Below are positions 54,289-63,999 of a stretch of DNA of 64,000 nucleotides, piece after piece. The notes under the pieces were generated by a model. That model had not been told where the DNA came from, made no database searches, and saw only the letters and a list, made by a program, of their open reading frames with translations. A program made the position numbers and the translations under genes. Every line of letters starts with the position of its first letter. Position 1 is the stretch's first letter. Origin of the DNA: Heliocidaris erythrogramma (taxonomy: Eukaryota; Echinodermata; Echinoidea; Camarodonta; Echinometridae); NCBI GenBank assembly GCA_025617745.1, contig CM046872.1:868001-932000 (forward strand). The letters are read 5' to 3'.

Positions 54289-55179
54289 TGCATTTTTCGG
54301 CACGCACAAATTCCTTAAATACATGCTGAATTCAAGTATTAAACATTAAAGTAATTCAAACTACATCTTATATCCATACAACAGGTTAAAAGCACGTATA
54401 TATTTGATTTAAAAATATGTGGTGATATTAGATGGTCTCATTAAATATGCGTAAACTTTGACAAGCAGTGTTGTGTTTTCTTTGACAAAAATGTTCTTTT
54501 AAATTGTCAGTTTTGATTCCAAATTCATATTAAACCAGCTAATCTGTAAATCTGATAAGGAGGTCGATTTCTTGTGCCGTCCATCCACACAGATCGTGTA
54601 GTCTTGACGTGTGCATGGTGAGCCATCTTCTCATTGAAGGGACACAAATTCAGTCAAGTCGGTGTTGCTGTTCAAATGTTTGAGCGAGTTTCATCAAGTG
54701 TTTCACTCATTGTATAAAAAAAATGAATTAGATAACAAGAAGCTACAGACTTTCAGCTACAAGAGCATAATTATGTTCAAAATTAAAAATTACCGATTTT
54801 TAGCGGAGCCAAACACAGTTTCTTGAAATCCATTCTAGCTATCATAACTCTTCTTCTGAAGAAGCTATTGAAATTTCTGAACTGCAAACAGGTCAGGGGT
54901 CATTTTAGCTACCTTATATGGTAATATCAATCTATTGTGATGAATGAAACACTGTCTTGAGGCTATTCCATTTTCTAAAGTGATGCAGCTCAACCAAGTG
55001 TCAAAATCAGTGTTTACGTTGCGTGTGCTGCACTGTGCGGCAGGCGTAGGAAGCATGCACAGTGATATGCCTAGTTATATTTAGGTTGGAGGTGATTGTA
55101 AGATTGATTATCCCCCACCTATTACTAAATCATGAGAAGATGTTGAAATTAAGACAAATCAGGCGATCAATTACCTTAC

Positions 55180-55222
55180 TCTTTCTCTCTCTCTCTCTCT
55201 TTCTTTCTCTCTCTCTCTTTCA
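55180..55222. repeat. (CT)n tract
   Basis: CT dinucleotides interrupted by TTTC. Confidence 0.92.
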
Positions 55223-55889
55223 TGCAGGACGATCTCTGACTTCACAAATCAAACATTAATATCCAAAGTATAACAAAATTGCAAATTCACAGCAGTGTGT
55301 TCTCCCTTATGCTCAGTTTGGTAGTGCTTAACATGATAAGAATTATGCATGGAAACGTCCACACCCCTAGTCTGATAAGTCGATCGGATTTTAATCACCG
55401 TGTCTGCTTCAAAAACAGTTAAAAAAGAAAGGACACTTACGCTATAAATTTTTAATTTGTGCAGGAAGCATGACATAGAAGAAAGTCGATTTCGTTTCAC
55501 TGTCTCCATTTTGTTTGTGTTTAGCAGCTCCCGGTTTTTTTAATGATACACAATATTGGATGGATTTAGTATAATGTATTAAATACCTTTTGAGAGTTGG
55601 ACCTGGAAATATGCGTTGCTCGCTGCAATCATCCTGATAAACAAAAAAGAACAACAAAACAAAACAAAAACCGGTACCTCAGTATCATACTGGGGGTGTT
55701 TCATCAAGTGTTTTGTCGGTGATTTTACCGACAAATTGCCTCTCAGCCAATCTGATGCAAGGATTTCAGTAGCTTATAACAGTTGGAAAAAGGAAAGGAA
55801 AAAAAATCTAACTCACTATTAAATGAATCTGCAAATATTCTTTGCCCACAAAATAAATTCAACGAACCAACAAGCAAAAGCTGGTGTCA

Positions 55890-55910
55890 CCCCCCCCCCC
55901 CCCCCCCCCC
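55890..55910. repeat. Poly-C run (21)
   Basis: Twenty-one consecutive C. Confidence 0.92.
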
Positions 55911-56342
55911 ACGCACTGTCCTCCACTTGCCACTCCCCTGGAACTATTGAAGGAGGGATAAAGAGATAGAGAGAGGGGAAAGAGAGAAAGAGTGAGAGAG
56001 ATGGGGGGGGGAATTAATGAACTTAAATGGGCAATCTAAAAAATGAAGGTAAAAATGGACACTTACTATAAAGGTGAAACTCCTTCTATCCAGTTCAAGG
56101 ACATTCAAGAATCGATCGCATTACGAAAGAGACTTCTCGAGCATCTCCACAAAAATATAATATTTCAGCCACTGTCTTTAGGAGCGGGTGTCTACTTCTT
56201 TCGTTGCACTTTTGCATGCTTCAAGCCAAGATATGAAACGGAATGGAGAGTAGGTGTACTCGAGCGTTATAGAAAGGCCCTGAAATGGATCTGGATAACA
56301 TTCAATGAGCAATTACGGGGAAAAGGAGGCTAATTTGGAAGG

Positions 56343-56960
56343 CATCTTGTCTCCGTTGATGGTGGGGGTAAGAGCAGATGGTAGCAAGGAGAAATAAAGG
56401 AATAGGTTAACTGGTGCAAGACATGAGAAAGCTAGGTGTGGGAGGATGAGGAGATGGATAATGAGGAGGAAGGATAGAAGGCCAGGGGAAGATGAGAAGG
56501 GTGGGTCTGAAAGGGAGAACGACACCGTGTATTCGTTGATGGTTACGGATAGAACAGAGTAAACAAGGAAAAAGAAGGACAGGGTTAACTGACGTAAGAA
56601 ATAAGGACGATAGGCGCGGGAGGATCGGGATATAAAGGAAAAGGTGAAGGGAGATGAGGAGAAGAGGAAGAGAAAGAGGAGGCGGAGAAGTAGAAGAAGG
56701 CCTTGTGGAGAGGAAGGGGGGGGGGTAATGAATGAGAGAGAGAAAGAGAGAGAGAGATAGAGAGAGAGAAAGAAAGAGAGAGAGTGTGTGTGAAGGATGA
56801 GGGGAAGGAGGAGTACAAAGATGGAGTAAAAATGGAGTGAAAGAAGGAGAGGATGTGGGGAGAAGAAGGAAGGAGAGTTGAGGGAAGAAATTAGGAGGGA
56901 TGACAAGAGGAAGAAGACGAAATAAGATATAAGACAAAGTTGAAAACACAATTAAAAATG
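56343..56960. repeat. About 600-bp purine-biased (AGG/GAA/GA) tract
   Basis: The plus strand is overwhelmingly A and G, with (GA)n at about 56733-56784. It keeps two minus-strand frames open for more than 200 codons, but these encode Ser/Leu/Pro/Phe-rich low-complexity text with no domain, so I treat them as artefacts. Confidence 0.88.
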
Positions 56961-57092
56961 GATATAGGCTAAGTTGATGAGACAAATTAATGAAAATAAA
57001 AGCAACAGAACTAAACTGGCTTGGGACAGATATCCGAAAGAATTTCAAGTTCCAATTCCCGATTCAACAGTATATATATATATATATATGTG

Positions 57093-57376
57093 TGTGAAAG
57101 AAATTGCGAGAATAACGTTGCGTAGCTCAATCAAAGTTCCCCAGAGCTGTCCTCCCTTTTTGAAATTTTTGCAAAGGCTGAAAAAATGTCTCCGCCGGGA
57201 ATCGAACCCGGGTCGTTGGCTTAGAACGCCAATGCCTTAACCACTAGACCACGGAGACGGGTTAGTGGTTTCGGCGACACCAGATTCAATTGACCGACAG
57301 ACTGACAAATCCTCAACCTTATTAATTAATTCCTTTGTCGGGGGCAGGTGAGTTTTGAACAAAGACAAGCCGCGTG
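57093..57376. repeat. Left arm of the 284-bp tRNA-bearing inverted repeat
   Basis: This arm is the reverse complement of 57500-57783 over its whole length, with one mismatch seen by eye (GCGAG against GCTAG near the outer end). The arms are the same length. It contains the minus-strand tRNA gene and both its flanks. A (TA)n tract sits just outside it at 57071-57090. Confidence 0.95.
57188..57258 (-). tRNA. tRNA with anticodon UCU (Arg by anticodon), left copy
   Basis: 71 bases folding as a complete cloverleaf: 7-bp acceptor stem (GTCTCCG/CGGAGAC), T8, a D-arm with an AGTGGTTA loop, a 5-bp anticodon stem (TTGGC/GCCAA) with loop GTTCTAA, a 4-base variable loop, and a perfect T-stem (CCGGG/CCCGG) with loop TTCGATT. 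The internal RNA polymerase III A-box (TGGTCTAGTGG) and B-box (GGTTCGATTCC) are intact. A run of six T follows the 3' end on the transcribed strand, as a terminator. There is no intron and no encoded CCA, as expected in eukaryotes. G32 is atypical. Confidence 0.9.
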
Positions 57377-57499
57377 TAATTATTTCCACGAGATTTGCCA
57401 AAGCTGTTGTATATGTTATTTCCTTACAATAATGTTATTAAGAATAATTTATTCCAATGTATACATGTATTCAAAGCATTCGCTTGGATCCAGCTGAGG
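57377..57499. repeat. 123-bp spacer of the palindrome, with one copy of a 51-bp direct repeat
   Basis: Bases 57377-57427 are repeated in the same orientation at 57788-57838, just outside the right arm. The remainder of the spacer is unique in this window. Confidence 0.9.
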
Positions 57500-57783
57500 C
57501 ACGCGGCTTGTCTTTGTTCAAAACTCACCTGCCCCCGACAAAGGAATTAATTAATAAGGTTGAGGATTTGTCAGTCTGTCGGTCAATTGAATCTGGTGTC
57601 GCCGAAACCACTAACCCGTCTCCGTGGTCTAGTGGTTAAGGCATTGGCGTTCTAAGCCAACGACCCGGGTTCGATTCCCGGCGGAGACATTTTTTCAGCC
57701 TTTGCAAAAATTTCAAAAAGGGAGGACAGCTCTGGGGAACTTTGATTGAGCTACGCAACGTTATTCTAGCAATTTCTTTCACA
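57500..57783. repeat. Right arm of the 284-bp tRNA-bearing inverted repeat
   Basis: Reverse complement of 57093-57376, containing the plus-strand tRNA gene. It is followed directly by the second 51-bp direct-repeat copy and then a TA-rich tract at about 57838-57862. Confidence 0.95.
57618..57688 (+). tRNA. tRNA with anticodon UCU (Arg by anticodon), right copy
   Basis: Sequence identical to the left copy but on the opposite strand, so the two genes are transcribed away from each other. All stems, both internal promoter boxes, base A at position 73 and the downstream T6 terminator at 57690-57695 are intact. Nothing marks either copy as a pseudogene. Confidence 0.92.
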
Positions 57784-58159
57784 TTTGTAATTATTTCCAC
57801 GAGATTTGCCAAAGCTGTTGTATATGTTATTTCCTTATTATATATATATATTTATATTTATATAATTCAGAAAAGTTCAACAACAGTTTTTAGGTCAGTA
57901 TTGATTTTTTCATCCCTTTGTGTCATTACCATCACATAATCTCAACAGCTCTAAAGATTCTGATCTAGGGGGAGTCAAATCCAGCTTTGAATTTATTTGA
58001 ATTATGCATGGTTTTGCTAAGTCCGCGGTAATAGGTTGCATATAAGAATTATTGCATTTCCAAGCCTTTGAAAAACGCTGTTTCCTTTGCACTTTACCCT
58101 GGAGTGTAGATGTGAAATTAAATGCAATTGTGGAAACATGAGCGGGGAAAGCGATCGAG

Positions 58160-58545
58160 CGCATACCCCCCCCCCCCCCCCTGTGTATTATCAACCTTGT
58201 AAAACCTTATTATTTTCCACCTTGCACTGGAAGAACCCCCCCCCCAAAAAAAAAAAAAAAAAAAATCCTACCAATTCATAATGCCGTTTCACTGGATTAT
58301 TAATTCTGTGGCAGACTGGGGGGGGGGGGGGGATGCTCCTCCTCCGGCGACATCCAATCTTCACTATCGTTTCAGTTCACGTTGAGTACCAAAAGAAGCT
58401 GAAAAATGGGATGCGTGATACTTTTTTTTTTTGGTTATTCATTTTTGTCTGCTTGCTTGTCACAGCATTAAAACGTACCCCCTAAATTAATTAATTGTTG
58501 CCAGATAATTTTCGGACTTGAACCACCCCCCCCCCCCCCTCCCTT
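58160..58545. repeat. Cluster of poly-C, poly-A and poly-G runs
   Basis: Four G/C homopolymers of about 8-16 bases (about 58167-58181, 58238-58245, 58319-58332, 58526-58539) and an A run at about 58247-58264 lie within 400 bp. Confidence 0.9.
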
Positions 58546-59539
58546 CCCGGCCAGAGAATCTTTGATCCGCCACTGAACTGATACACATATGAATAACATA
58601 TGCAACTCGTTAATGAGATAAAACAATGACCAATTGAATTTATGTACATACGTATTTTCATTTATTCAAAACAGGCAATTTAATACTTCTCTTTCTCGCT
58701 TTCCTTCCTTGAAAATATACAAGACAGTATCATTTTTAACACACATTTCTCGATGTGGTATTTCATCCTCACACTCTTAATTAAAAATCATGTCATCTTC
58801 TACACGTTCAAATATAAAGGTCTATCATTATACTTCAAACCTATTACAGAACTCCAATATTGGCTGAATACGATCTATGAAAATACAATACAATTATGGA
58901 TTCGTGATCATGCAGAAAGAAACAAAAAGAAAGAAAGCCATGTAGCCTCCTTCCTCAAACACCGATTCCCTCTTTTCCTTCCCGACGTGATCAATGCCAA
59001 CTTGATTTTGAAAGAAAAAAAAACCGCTTCGGCCATTCTTATCCCGTTTTTTCATGACATAATTTTGCTGCCCATACAATGTGTGTGCTATACGTATTTC
59101 GGTGTGCTAAAAAAATGGCCGCTACTGACCTCGTGTTTACAATCCTTGCCAAAATGGTGCACACTCTATGGACAGCTAATGCCATTCAAAGCAACTTAAA
59201 CGGAAACCAAATTATCATAATTACTGACAACACATGCTCTGACATCTCGATACATTTTCAATTGTAGGATTACATAATCATAATTGAAGCAAACAGTATA
59301 TTAACATTGTCATATTTTTAGAAAAAAAGTAATGTCTCTAATCGCCGTTGTATGAAACATAACCATCAACCATGATCCTCATCTTATTAGGACAAAATTT
59401 GGCAATAATTATGTAACTACACAATCGATATTGTAATAAAGGGACTATATAGTGAGACGTATACCAGCCTATTCTGACGACATGTTTCTTAAATTCGCCG
59501 GTCTTCTGATCGGAAGCCAGCCGTCACTGAACGATTAAA
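58546..59539. other. Intergenic stretch with an unrecognised 148-codon frame
   Basis: The plus frame 58753-59199 encodes a hydrophobic, aromatic-rich text with no known motif, at AT-rich composition where such frames arise by chance. I do not call it a gene. Confidence 0.5.
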
Positions 59540-60075
59540 GCATCTCAATGAAATTACATATTGATTGTGCAACCAGACAATTATTTCCAATTTCCTCGAC
59601 ACATTAGTACCAAAAATACACAGGTATCCAGACATAATGATAATTATGTTATGAATTGCATAAAAAACATAACAGAACAGAGCTTTCGAACTTCAAAACA
59701 AATAGATTGTCCAATGTGAAGAAACATCGCTCAAAAGATAACAAAATAGTCTATTTGACGGTCGTATTTAGCCTGTACTATTAAACCTAGAAAAGTTCTT
59801 TCCGTCATCATTGAAGGATTAACGCAATCTCAATGAAATTACATATTGATTGTATAACCAGACAATTATTTCCAATTTCCTCGACACATTAGTACCGAAA
59901 ATACACAGGTATCCAGACATAATGATAAATATGTTATGAAAATTGCATAAAAAAACATAACAGAACAGAGCTTTCAAACTTCAAAACAACATAGATTGTC
60001 AAAATAAAATGTGAAGAAACATCGCTCAATATAGATAACAAATAGTCTATTTGACGGTCCCATTTAGCCCGTATT
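59540..60075. repeat. Two-copy tandem duplication, offset about 285 bp
   Basis: ATCTCAATGAAATTACATAT begins at 59542 and again at 59827. The copies match through CCAGACAATTATTTCCAATT, ACACAGGTATCCAGACATAA and AGTCTATTTGACGGTC with minor indels. Confidence 0.92.
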
Positions 60076-60335
60076 AAGGCGGATTCACACCAAACACGAC
60101 ACACTACAAACGACACGACAGCACGACATGAACGACTTTCTGAAAAATCGCTCTAATGCAAACCCTATGGCACCGTGCACACTGCCACGACGTTTTCCGA
60201 AATGTCGTGCACGACGTTTTTAGGGGTTTTTAGTCGTTTCAGAAAATCGCTCAGCGAGCGATTTTCCCAGCACGACAGAACGACATTTTGGCTACCAACC
60301 AATTAGCGTGGAGGATTTGCAGTGACGTCATATTT
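60076..60335. other. ACGAC/GTCGT-rich patch followed by a CRE palindrome
   Basis: CACGAC, ACGACA and GTCGTG words recur many times on both strands within about 230 bp, including the GAAAATCGCTCAGCGAGCGATTTT inverted repeat near 60243-60266. The patch ends with TGACGTCA at 60323-60330. It starts with GGCGGATTCACACCAAACAC, which resembles the terminus of some DNA transposons, but I cannot identify the family. Confidence 0.4.
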
Positions 60336-61141
60336 ATCCAAGGCTGCTAATTGATGGCAGAAACTTTGCATTTCTCCTGCTCATATCTCTATGGGATTTT
60401 ACGTGTAAATTATTTTATCGCACCGCACAAAAAGTACCATAGAGCTATACACAAAAACACACCACTGGTTATGTTTTCGTCGAGTCCAACCAAAACAGAT
60501 TTCCAAGTTACATGTACATACTTGTCTGATTGATCCTTTGGTTGAAAGGTTGCTGAAAATTTATCTTCGGTAAGTAAAACTAAGCCTAATTTGATGAGAG
60601 GTCTATATATTTAATGTTTGACCAACTTATCAAAGGCCAATGTTTGACCAAATTGACAAAGAGGAAAAAGAACTTGGAACTGAATATAGAGGCGTAGTCC
60701 CTGCGTTCAGTATCTTCCCTAGGTATCCCTAGGTAAAGACCAAAACCAACGTTAACGTACAATACAGTATAGACCTAAACTGCAGACTGAACAAATGGTG
60801 GCTAAACCAAACTTTACTTAGCCCTAGCCTAGGCTAGGTTATGAGCAAATTCAATGAGTAGATCTAGATCTAGATCCCTGGCTCCAGATCTCACTTAGAA
60901 TAGATCCAGCTGTCTAGATATAATTCCTAACATTAACATATAAACCAAACTAAACTAGGCCTAGGCCTAAACTAACTAAAGCTAAATTCAAGCCCAGTTC
61001 CAGGACCATTCCAGGTCCAGGAGTCCAGGCAGTGTATCTGGCCTGACAAGCGGAGGGGGCATGTGGACTATGGCTGGGCATGCATGGTATGGCCATCAAT
61101 CCGTTTAAAGTCAGAGCTAACTATGGTCTGGAACTCTGGAT

Positions 61142-61190
61142 TAACTATACACAGCGCTGTCGCTTCGCGACAGCGCTGTGTATATAGTTA
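61142..61190. repeat. 49-base near-perfect hairpin
   Basis: The left arm TAACTATACACAGCGCTGTCG pairs with the right arm ending CTGTGTATATAGTTA around a CTTCG loop. The only defect is one extra TA dinucleotide in the right arm. There is no downstream T run. Confidence 0.9.
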
Positions 61191-61960
61191 GGCCTAGGTC
61201 TGGATATGACTATCATGGTCTAGCCTAGTGTCTGTAAAATCTACAGAGAGAGAGAGAGAGAGACCCCGGCCTCCCCCCAAAAACAAACAAACAACCCAAA
61301 ATCCCAAAATGAAACAAAACAAAAACACTGGCTGCAAATTTCGAACCTGTCGCTGACTTTTAACGTTACTAGACCATCAAATTGACTGGTATTAGGTCCA
61401 GATCAAGAGCCTAGGCCAAATAATATTGGTCTAGATTCTAAGTTAGGCAAACGTCTAGTCTCTATAGTTTTACTCTGAATTTAAAATATTTGTATCTAGG
61501 CCTATTATCAATTTACATGTCCCTGACTAACATTAGATCTAGTGTCTATGTCGATCTAACTTAGATTTAAGTCAGAGACCCTTTTTCTTATTTGTAGGTA
61601 TAGATATAGGCCTAGTGTTTCTTTTTCTTTGTCATTGTTGAGTATAAAAAGAATGATGTGTACAGTGTAGAGTCTAGAGTTTGACTTCATTTTTTTAGGC
61701 TTCATTTTTAGTCTAACTGTTAGACTCCATATCTTTTTTGTTTTGTTATTTGTTTGTTTTAGGTAGTTTTGTTTATTTTTGTTTTAATCAAAGCATTTTC
61801 AGTAGATCTAGAAGCAGTCTAAGTTACAGGCCAATAACAATAAAAAGGAGGAAGAAAATAATCATTAGATCAATTTTACATAAGGCAATAAAACTTAAAT
61901 TTTTAGAGAGATTTTTTTCAGGAGGGCTACAAATCTTCAATAGGGATGTCAAAGATCTAG

Positions 61961-62136
61961 CAGTGGTAGATTTAGGGGGGCATCCCCTTTTTGCTTGTCA
62001 GAGAATTTGAAGGGAAACTGGATCAACAAAATCTGATAACCTTTTTTTTTTTACTTCTTTGCTTGTCAGAAAGTTTTCTGAGATATCCCCCCCCCCCCCT
62101 TTGATTCCTGGTTCCTGATTCCTGGATCTACCCCTG
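61961..62136. mobile_element. 176-bp hAT-like MITE with 7-bp direct flanks
   Basis: The left end CAGTGGTAGATTTAGG matches the right end read in reverse, CAGGGGTAGATCCAGG. The element is flanked on both sides by GATCTAG in direct orientation, as expected for a hAT target duplication (normally 8 bp). The interior has T and C runs and no transposase. Because GATCTAG is common in this CTAG-rich region, the duplication could be coincidental. Confidence 0.5.
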
Positions 62137-62526
62137 GATCTAGAGTTGATTTAGATCTACAATGTATATGTATTATGTACATTCTACTTGCAAGTTGCTG
62201 TTCATAAACCCGTAAGTCTACATTGAGAAAAAGGGACGAATCCCATCACTTGTTTGAGTGGGAGCATAGCAAGTTATGAATCAAATTATATATCACTAGT
62301 GTCTTTATTATGATTTATCTTTTGCCATATCACTAAATAAACTATCAGGGGAAATTTTATGTTTCACTTTTTTTCAAGTTGAATAATTACATAAATTTAC
62401 ATCACAAGACCACCCATTCTATATGGTATACCATTCCATGAAGAAACATTAAAGAACCTTACATATTTATGAACCCGCTTATTTGTAGTCTTATTTTTTG
62501 TTATTTTCTTCCTCTATTTTTTGCAG

Positions 62527-62644
62527 CATAAAAGAATGGGCCATGATGAACTTTTGGAAACCCATGCAAATCGCTGTGCAAAGATGAGGATATTAAAGGC
62601 GAGACACATTTGCTGAAAGATTGCCAGCAAGCTTGAAAGATCTG
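62527..62644 (+). pseudogene. Possible exon or remnant of a second gene (unproven)
   Basis: A good polypyrimidine tract and TTTTTTGCAG acceptor precede 62527, and TCTG|GTAATT could be a donor at 62644. The best frame reads ELLETHANRCAKMRILKARH, then meets an in-frame TGA before KIASKLERSG. The pattern weakly recalls a Myb/SANT-like (trihelix) DNA-binding domain with a stop. It may be an untranslated or broken exon, or chance. Confidence 0.2.
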
Positions 62645-63010
62645 GTAATTATTTTGTTTCATTCAACTCTAAAATGAAGTTAAAGATTCGTTTGGAGATG
62701 GAAACTGCTAAGTCGTTTTTAAATCTAGATACTTTACATACAGTACATCCCCCATCAATTATGTTATTATAAATAAAACATAAAGCTCGTGGGAATTCAC
62801 CTGGTCAAATGATTTCTTTACTGTTTTAATTTTTTAAATCATTATTGTCTGCATTTTTTGTCTTTTAAAAAAAATTATTATTTTCATTTTGCTTTGTTAT
62901 TTCTTATTGTGGCAAAAATACAATAATGATCGATCTAATTTCCTTTCTCACTAAATTTACAGGAGAAAGTGCTGAATGTAGTTTGGTCAACATATACATG
63001 TACAGGCTTG

Positions 63011-63145
63011 TTTCATGCAGTACAAGAACTTGAGGAAGAATAAGGGAATAACTGGTGCATCATCATTTCAGGTCATCACACTCCCGTTTCCCGTCATCAA
63101 GGGAAAACACTAACGTACCAGTATTGTTGATTTCACATCCTTACC
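63011..63145 (+). pseudogene. Possible exon remnant resembling a Myb/SANT-like domain
   Basis: After a TTTCATGCAG acceptor-like site the frame reads YKNLRKNKGITGASSF. This recalls the end of Myb/SANT-like or trihelix domains (KYKNLRK... then TG.S). These domains accompany PIF/Harbinger transposons and occur in host genes derived from them. The match is short and by eye, and flanking frames contain stops. Confidence 0.2.
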
Positions 63146-63224
63146 CAGAGAGTAAGTACAATTTTATAATATAGTACAGTACATGTAACAATCCAATTGT
63201 TTCCCAATGCATGAATTCATGGAA

Positions 63225-63458
63225 ATAGGGCGGTTTACGTAGTGATTAAAATTTATGGATGTTCCTTTCCTGGGGACCTAGTAACGAGGTATTCCATTAA
63301 CCTATTATTAATGAATGAACTACAATACTTGGAATCCAGTTTGCATACATTACTTGTTGCTATGTCGGGCAAGCCTCGGGCAAGCTTTCAGGTTGTCACG
63401 AACAACCTTTGTTTCAAAAGTATGCATAAAATTTGAATCGCTACGTAAACCGCCCTAT
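63225..63458. mobile_element. 234-bp MITE with perfect 18-bp terminal inverted repeats
   Basis: ATAGGGCGGTTTACGTAG at 63225-63242 is exactly inverted at 63441-63458 (CTACGTAAACCGCCCTAT). The interior has no transposase and is closely related to 49757-49992. The intact termini suggest a younger copy. The 64-codon frame inside is incidental. Confidence 0.9.
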
Positions 63459-63977
63459 TGGGGATGGGTGTTCATTGAAAGTCGTGTCAAATAGTTGATC
63501 TGCTTCGTTTTCATAGGGAAACAATTTATACCCTGATCTTCTATTTACTAACATATAAGCTTTGTCATGGTCCTACACAGCCATAACATTTAATACATAA
63601 ACACTGATCATGCATACTTGTGTTATAGTTCTGTTCATTCAAGTAAATGTTTAGTTACTTTGATGTATGTGTTTTGTGAAGAAAAATGTTAAACAATTGT
63701 ACTAGTCACTTTGTAGCTATGATGTAATGATGTTAGGAAGGCTATATCATTTTTTAATTCCTTTTTCATTTTGTAGGGCACACATCTACAAGAGATTGTA
63801 CCTGGTAGCTGATGCAAAAGGATGCTCTCAAGGACAAGAGGGGGTCGAAGGGAATGAACTTGAAGCCATTCATCATTCTCAAATATCAGTGTCTCCCCCA
63901 GTCCATCTGCTGCTAATATCAATACTCCCTGTGTCACCACACCCTTCCTTGTATTTCCTCGTATCCCAGTACCCCCT
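63459..63977. other. Unassigned right-end sequence
   Basis: TTTCATTTTGTAG precedes 63778 as an acceptor-like site, and a plus-strand frame stays open from there to the window end in one phase (with text such as GVEGNELEA). It could be the last exon of the putative second gene, but the window ends too soon to tell. Confidence 0.2.
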
Positions 63978-63999
63978 CCCCCCCCCCCCCCCCCCCCCC
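63978..63999. repeat. Poly-C run (22) at the window end
   Basis: Twenty-two consecutive C, immediately before the final G. Confidence 0.92.

Larger units (their letters stand above)
60540..62160. other. CTAG-rich non-coding region
   Basis: CTAG tetramers, mostly within CCTAGG, TCTAGA or AGATCTAG, are strikingly frequent from about 60715 to 62160, with strings such as TAGATCTAGATCTAGATC and CTAGGCCTAGGCC. A strong donor-like site CG|GTAAGTAAAA occurs near 60568, so this could be an intron of a plus-strand gene. That is unproven. Confidence 0.5.

Noticed and set aside
56043-56333. 96-codon plus-strand frame with mixed composition
   Set aside because: No recognised domain, no visible splice or promoter context, and it abuts the purine tract. 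Not enough to call a gene.
56313-57048. Two minus-strand frames of 212-213 codons
   Set aside because: Low-complexity Ser/Leu/Pro/Phe text from the purine-biased tract. Two overlapping phases are equally long, which is typical of repeat artefacts.
58753-59199. 148-codon plus-strand frame
   Set aside because: AT-rich, aromatic and Ile/Leu-rich text without known motifs or supporting context; likely a chance frame.
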